From: an uncultured Eubacteriales bacterium
Lineage (GTDB): Bacteria; Bacillota; Clostridia; Oscillospirales; Acutalibacteraceae
Assembly: GCA_934486755.1 (NCBI GenBank)
Contig: CAKSQT010000074.1
Coordinates: forward strand, 1-8,166
Reading direction: 5' to 3'
DNA: 8,166 bases
The notes below the pieces were generated by a model that was not told the origin of the DNA, ran no database searches, and saw nothing but the letters and a program-made list of their open reading frames with translations. Position numbers and translations under genes: made by a program. Position 1 is the first letter of the stretch. The number at the start of each line of letters is the position of its first letter. Below, piece after piece: positions 5,599 to 8,166 of this stretch.

Positions 5599-6525
5599 TT
5601 AATCAAGTCCGAATGTGTGAATTATGCCCTGTCGGTTTCTCCAATCCTCTTTAACCTTTACCCAGAGCTTTACAGAAGCCCTTATCCCGAAAAACTCCTC
5701 AATGTCCTTGCGTGCGCGTATCCCGACCTTTTTAAGCATTTCACCGTTCTTGCCGATAATTATACCCTTGTGTGATTCGCGTTCGCAATAAACGGTAGCC
5801 TCAACCATTAAAATTGGTTCTCCGCTTGCGCTGTCCTTTTCATAAAAACGTTCAAGGTCGACTGCAATTCCGTGAGGAACTTCCTTATCAAGCGACCTAA
5901 GCAGTTTTTCACGTATTATTTCTGCAACCATAACCTTTTCTGGCTGATCGGTAATTTCGCCGTTTGGGAAAAAATGTGGAGAGGTCTTTGAATATTTTGT
6001 AAGTTCTTCAACAAGCTCTGTTGTTCCGTCACCCGATTTTGCGGAAACGGGAACGACAGCATCAAAATCATAAAAGGAAGTATATGTAGTTATTATTTGT
6101 AATAGGCTTTCCTTTTTCTCTAACAAATCAATCTTGTTTATTGCCAAAACCGCAGGATGCTTTTTTCTTTTAAGTTCGCCTAAAAGCGCTTTTTCAGCCT
6201 CAGGAATTTCTCCGCTTTCAAGTTTGAATTTATGCACAGCCTCAACAACGAAAAGTACGGCGTCAACATCTGACATTCCGTCGCCTACCGCCTTAACCAT
6301 ATTCTGACCGAGTATGTTTCTCGGTTTATGAAATCCAGGTGTATCTATGAATACCAACTGATTTTCCGCATTATTGTAGACCCCCATAATTTTAGTACGG
6401 GTGGTCTGCGGCTTGTCCGACACAATGGAAACCTTTTGTCCGAGAATACGGTTAAGTAAGGACGATTTACCTACGTTTGGTCTTCCGACAATCGTTATAA
6501 ATGCTGACTTCTCTTTTATGTCCAT
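5599..6525 (-). CDS. era: GTPase Era, 30S ribosome assembly factor
   Basis: 308 residues, typical of Era. The GTPase domain has G1 GRPNVGKS (14-21), the switch region QTTRTK (40-45), G3 DTPG (61-64) with the Era-type FHKP following, G4 NKID (130-133) and G5 SAK (161-163). A C-terminal KH domain carries the GKNG loop (258-261) in GIIIGKNGEMLKKVGIRARKDIE. Era binds the 3' end of 16S rRNA near the anti-Shine-Dalgarno region and acts as a checkpoint in small-subunit maturation. The ATG at 6523-6525 has AAGG 9 nt upstream, placed inside the last codons of ybeY. Only 4 nt separate the two genes, so they are surely co-transcribed and likely translationally coupled. In Bacillus cdd and dgkA lie between ybeY and era; both are absent here. 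Confidence 0.98.
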   Translation of the reverse strand: MDIKEKSAFITIVGRPNVGKSSLLNRILGQKVSIVSDKPQTTRTKIMGVYNNAENQLVFIDTPGFHKPRNILGQNMVKAVGDGMSDVDAVLFVVEAVHKFKLESGEIPEAEKALLGELKRKKHPAVLAINKIDLLEKKESLLQIITTYTSFYDFDAVVPVSAKSGDGTTELVEELTKYSKTSPHFFPNGEITDQPEKVMVAEIIREKLLRSLDKEVPHGIAVDLERFYEKDSASGEPILMVEATVYCERESHKGIIIGKNGEMLKKVGIRARKDIEEFFGIRASVKLWVKVKEDWRNRQGIIHTFGLD

Positions 6526-6529
6526 CTTC

Positions 6530-7012
6530 TCAAACCTTATTTACGGCAAGGCCGAGATCATCAAGTATTTTTTCTTCTTTTTCACGCATAATTGCCTTTT
6601 CAAGACCCCCGTTTACGTGGTCATATCCCAATAGGTGCAACATAGAATGTACTGTTAAAAAGGCTATCTCGCGTTCCAAACCGTGACCGTAAAGCTCTGC
6701 CTGAGAATAGGCGTGGTCAAGAGAAATCACAATATCGCCTAACATATCCGCGCCTGTGGCGGGGTTTTTATCATAAACACCGTTTTCGCCGAGCGGGAAC
6801 GAAAGTACATCTGTTGAAGAATCAATATTCCTAAATTCCTTGTTTATTTTTTTTATGCTTTCATCGTCAACCAGAGAAACCTCAACCTCGGTGGGATTGG
6901 TTATCCCCTCGTTTTCAACAGTCGCGTGGCACGCCTTGCGTATCAGAAGTCGCGTGCCTGTCGGCAATTTATGTCTTTTCTGCTTGTCTGTAATATTAAC
7001 CTTTATGACCAT
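6530..7012 (-). CDS. ybeY: Endoribonuclease YbeY (16S rRNA maturation)
   Basis: 160 residues with the UPF0054 metalloprotein signature HSMLHLLGYDH: zinc ligands His122, His126 and His132. Upstream it has the conserved SLVDDESIKKINKEFRNIDSSTDVLSFP (46-73) and LGDIVIS (91-97). YbeY is a zinc-dependent single-strand RNase involved in 3'-end processing of 16S rRNA and in ribosome quality control, and in some species it partners with Era. The ATG at 7010-7012 lies inside the end of phoH (17-nt overlap, different frame). The AGAGG at 7026-7030 is about 13 nt upstream, inside phoH, and consistent with coupled translation. The Bacillus neighbour pgpH (yqfF), normally between phoH and ybeY, is missing. 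Confidence 0.97.
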   Translation of the reverse strand: MVIKVNITDKQKRHKLPTGTRLLIRKACHATVENEGITNPTEVEVSLVDDESIKKINKEFRNIDSSTDVLSFPLGENGVYDKNPATGADMLGDIVISLDHAYSQAELYGHGLEREIAFLTVHSMLHLLGYDHVNGGLEKAIMREKEEKILDDLGLAVNKV

Positions 7013-7967
7013 TTTTTTCAGAATTCCTCTCGTATGCTTTTATTATTTCCTGCACCAGCCTATGCCTTACAACGTCCTTGCCAGTTAAGAAACTGATAGC
7101 AATATCGTCAACGTTTTTTAAGATTTTTATTGCGTCTTTAAGACCTGAATGTTTGCCGTCAGGCAAATCTATCTGAGTAATATCTCCCGTGACAACGGCT
7201 TTTGAATTGAACCCTAAACGAGTTAAAAACATTTTCATTTGCTCGCTCGTCGTGTTTTGAGCCTCGTCAAGTATTATAAAGCTGTCGTCCAATGTCCTGC
7301 CGCGCATATATGCAAGCGGTGCCACCTCAATATCTCCGCGTTCCTGACACCTTTGAAAATTCTCTGCGCCGAGCATATCAAACAGCGCGTCGTAAAGCGG
7401 ACGTAAATACGGATCGACCTTTTGCTGTAAATCCCCAGGTAAAAATCCCAACTTCTCACCAGCTTCAACAGCTGGTCTTGTAAGAATTATTCTGTTGACC
7501 GCCTTAGCTCTAAAAGCACTGACCGCCTGTGCTACCGCCAAATAGGTTTTGCCCGTTCCCGCGGGTCCTACACCTATTGTTATAGTATTGTTTTTAATTG
7601 CGTCAACATAACGCCTTTGTCCCAAGGTTTTCGGTTTGACAGGTTTCCCTTTTGAAGTAATGCAAACGCAATCCGCGTCAATTATGGAGGAAATTTTGCC
7701 CTCATCGCCGTCTTCGACAAGCGAAGTGACATAATCAATACTGCTTGCGTTAATTTGTTCGCCTTTATTTATCATCGTTATTAGGCAATTAATAGCTTTG
7801 ATAGCATCGGCAACCTTTGTAACATCACCCATAACTTTGATCTGACTTCCGTGCGAAGTAATGTCAACCCCGTACTTTTTTTCAATCTGTTTTATGTTTT
7901 CATCAAAGTTGCCAAACAAATTAATTAATTGCTCTATACGCTCAATATCAACTGTTTGTTCAAACAA
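6996..7967 (-). CDS. phoH: PhoH family ATPase (PhoH-like)
   Basis: 323 residues, the usual PhoH/PhoL size. A small N-terminal alpha/beta region (1-100, KH-like in character) precedes a RecA-like P-loop ATPase. Visible motifs are Walker A GPAGTGKT (134-141), TRPAVEAGEKLGFLPGD (163-179), Walker B IILDEAQN (231-238), the GDITQIDLP motif (261-269) and RHRLVQ (301-306). The family is thought to act in RNA metabolism, and its position beside ybeY and era is conserved in Firmicutes. The precise substrate is not settled. The start is TTG (7965-7967): an in-frame TAA directly precedes it, and GGGG of AAGGGG lies 7 nt upstream. It is the first visible gene of the operon, behind its own promoter. Confidence 0.96.
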   Translation of the reverse strand: MFEQTVDIERIEQLINLFGNFDENIKQIEKKYGVDITSHGSQIKVMGDVTKVADAIKAINCLITMINKGEQINASSIDYVTSLVEDGDEGKISSIIDADCVCITSKGKPVKPKTLGQRRYVDAIKNNTITIGVGPAGTGKTYLAVAQAVSAFRAKAVNRIILTRPAVEAGEKLGFLPGDLQQKVDPYLRPLYDALFDMLGAENFQRCQERGDIEVAPLAYMRGRTLDDSFIILDEAQNTTSEQMKMFLTRLGFNSKAVVTGDITQIDLPDGKHSGLKDAIKILKNVDDIAISFLTGKDVVRHRLVQEIIKAYERNSEKNGHKG

Positions 7968-8015
7968 TTACATTCCCCTTTGCAAAATCGTAAACATTTA
8001 AATACGTCAGCATTT

Positions 8016-8069
8016 CGGCGGCGTTCCACCGCCGTCGGCATAGGTTGTTGTGCGTTGAACACCAACCTA
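8016..8069 (-). promoter_or_regulatory. Structured 5' leader of the phoH operon: two hairpins
   Basis: Transcribed from the minus strand, the leader of about 100 nt can form two stems. One is at 8041-8069: a TAGGTTG/CAACCTA 7-bp stem, one mismatch, then three more pairs and a 7-nt loop. The second is a GC-only stem at 8016-8034 (CGGCGG/CCGCCG, 7-nt loop). No T-run follows either stem, so they are not simple terminators. I do not recognise a known riboswitch or ribosomal-protein leader. A post-transcriptional control or message-stabilising role is possible. Confidence 0.4.
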
Positions 8070-8073
8070 AGTT

Positions 8074-8101
8074 ATTATAACATAACTGCAAAGGCTGAAA
8101 G
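8074..8101 (-). promoter_or_regulatory. Sigma-A-type extended -10 promoter of the phoH-ybeY-era-yqzL-recO-mutS2 operon
   Basis: The minus strand carries a consensus TATAAT (8074-8079) with TG one base upstream (8081-8082), an extended -10. CTTTCA at 8096-8101 is a poor -35 with a 16-nt spacer. The start would be near 8067, giving a leader of about 100 nt before the TTG of phoH. It is the only good promoter I see for the six-gene unit. Confidence 0.6.
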
Positions 8102-8144
8102 CCTTTTATCGGCGTCAGCCGTGCCGTGTCGCAACACGGCGGCT
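8090..8144. repeat. Inverted repeats upstream of the phoH promoter
   Basis: There are two dyads. AAAGGC/GCCTTT (8090-8095 and 8101-8106, 5-nt loop) overlaps the -35 region. GCCGTGT/ACACGGC (8123-8129 and 8134-8140, loop CGCA) is extended by AGCC/GGCT (8117-8120 and 8141-8144) across a 2-nt bulge. The larger one is stable enough to be the terminator stem of an unseen gene to the right, but no clean T-run follows on either strand. No gene is supportable between 7968 and 8166. Confidence 0.45.
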
Positions 8145-8166
8145 GTTATGTTTCAATGTTTTTAAG

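Noticed and set aside
8090..8106. AAAGGC/GCCTTT hairpin as a plus-strand terminator
   Set aside because: The stem is only 6 bp, is followed by TTATC rather than a T-run, and no plus-strand gene precedes it.
7929..8165. Plus-strand open frame of 78 codons covering the phoH start and its upstream region
   Set aside because: It lies antisense to phoH and across the hairpins, has no ribosome binding site and its composition is not protein-like. It is a shadow frame.

Overview
The window reads as chromosomal core sequence from an endospore-forming, moderately AT-rich Firmicute, most likely a member of the class Clostridia, possibly an Oscillospiraceae/Ruminococcus-like lineage (the lineage is inference). 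The evidence is a SpoIIM-type engulfment protein next to a XerD-type recombinase, the Firmicute order phoH-ybeY-era-yqzL-recO followed by mutS2, strong AGGAGG-type ribosome binding sites and TTG/GTG starts. I see no insertion sequence, prophage, CRISPR array, tRNA or rRNA.

Layout. (1) 1-1117, minus strand: a two-gene unit, spoIIM then xerD (xerD runs off the left edge), preceded by a close match to a sigma-E-type sporulation promoter. (2) 1118-1485: a gene-free divergent region of about 370 bases. It holds three copies of a 10-base direct repeat, two palindromes resembling NrdR boxes, and one or two plus-strand promoters. (3) 1486-2220, plus strand: one short-chain dehydrogenase that looks more like the EF-P 5-aminopentanone reductase (YmfI) branch than housekeeping FabG. 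(4) 2234-2257: a bidirectional terminator between convergent transcripts. (5) 2268-7967, minus strand: a compact operon phoH-ybeY-era-yqzL-recO-mutS2. Its genes overlap or are separated by no more than 73 bases. It is driven by an extended -10 promoter near 8074-8082 through a leader of about 100 nt that can fold into two hairpins. (6) 8083-8166: further GC-rich inverted repeats and no supportable gene.

How the genes fit together. The large operon joins RNA and ribosome maturation (PhoH ATPase, YbeY endoribonuclease, Era 30S-assembly GTPase) with recombination and repair (RecO) and with MutS2, an Smr-domain ATPase now linked to rescue of collided ribosomes. If the SDR is the EF-P modification enzyme, much of the window concerns ribosome biogenesis and performance. 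Compared with the Bacillus order, pgpH (yqfF), dgkA and cdd are absent from the cluster.

I found no clearly new multi-gene system. The observations most worth checking are regulatory (the sigma-E site, the NrdR-like boxes and triplicate repeat, the structured phoH leader) and the out-of-frame overlap of a small YqzL-like gene with the start of recO.
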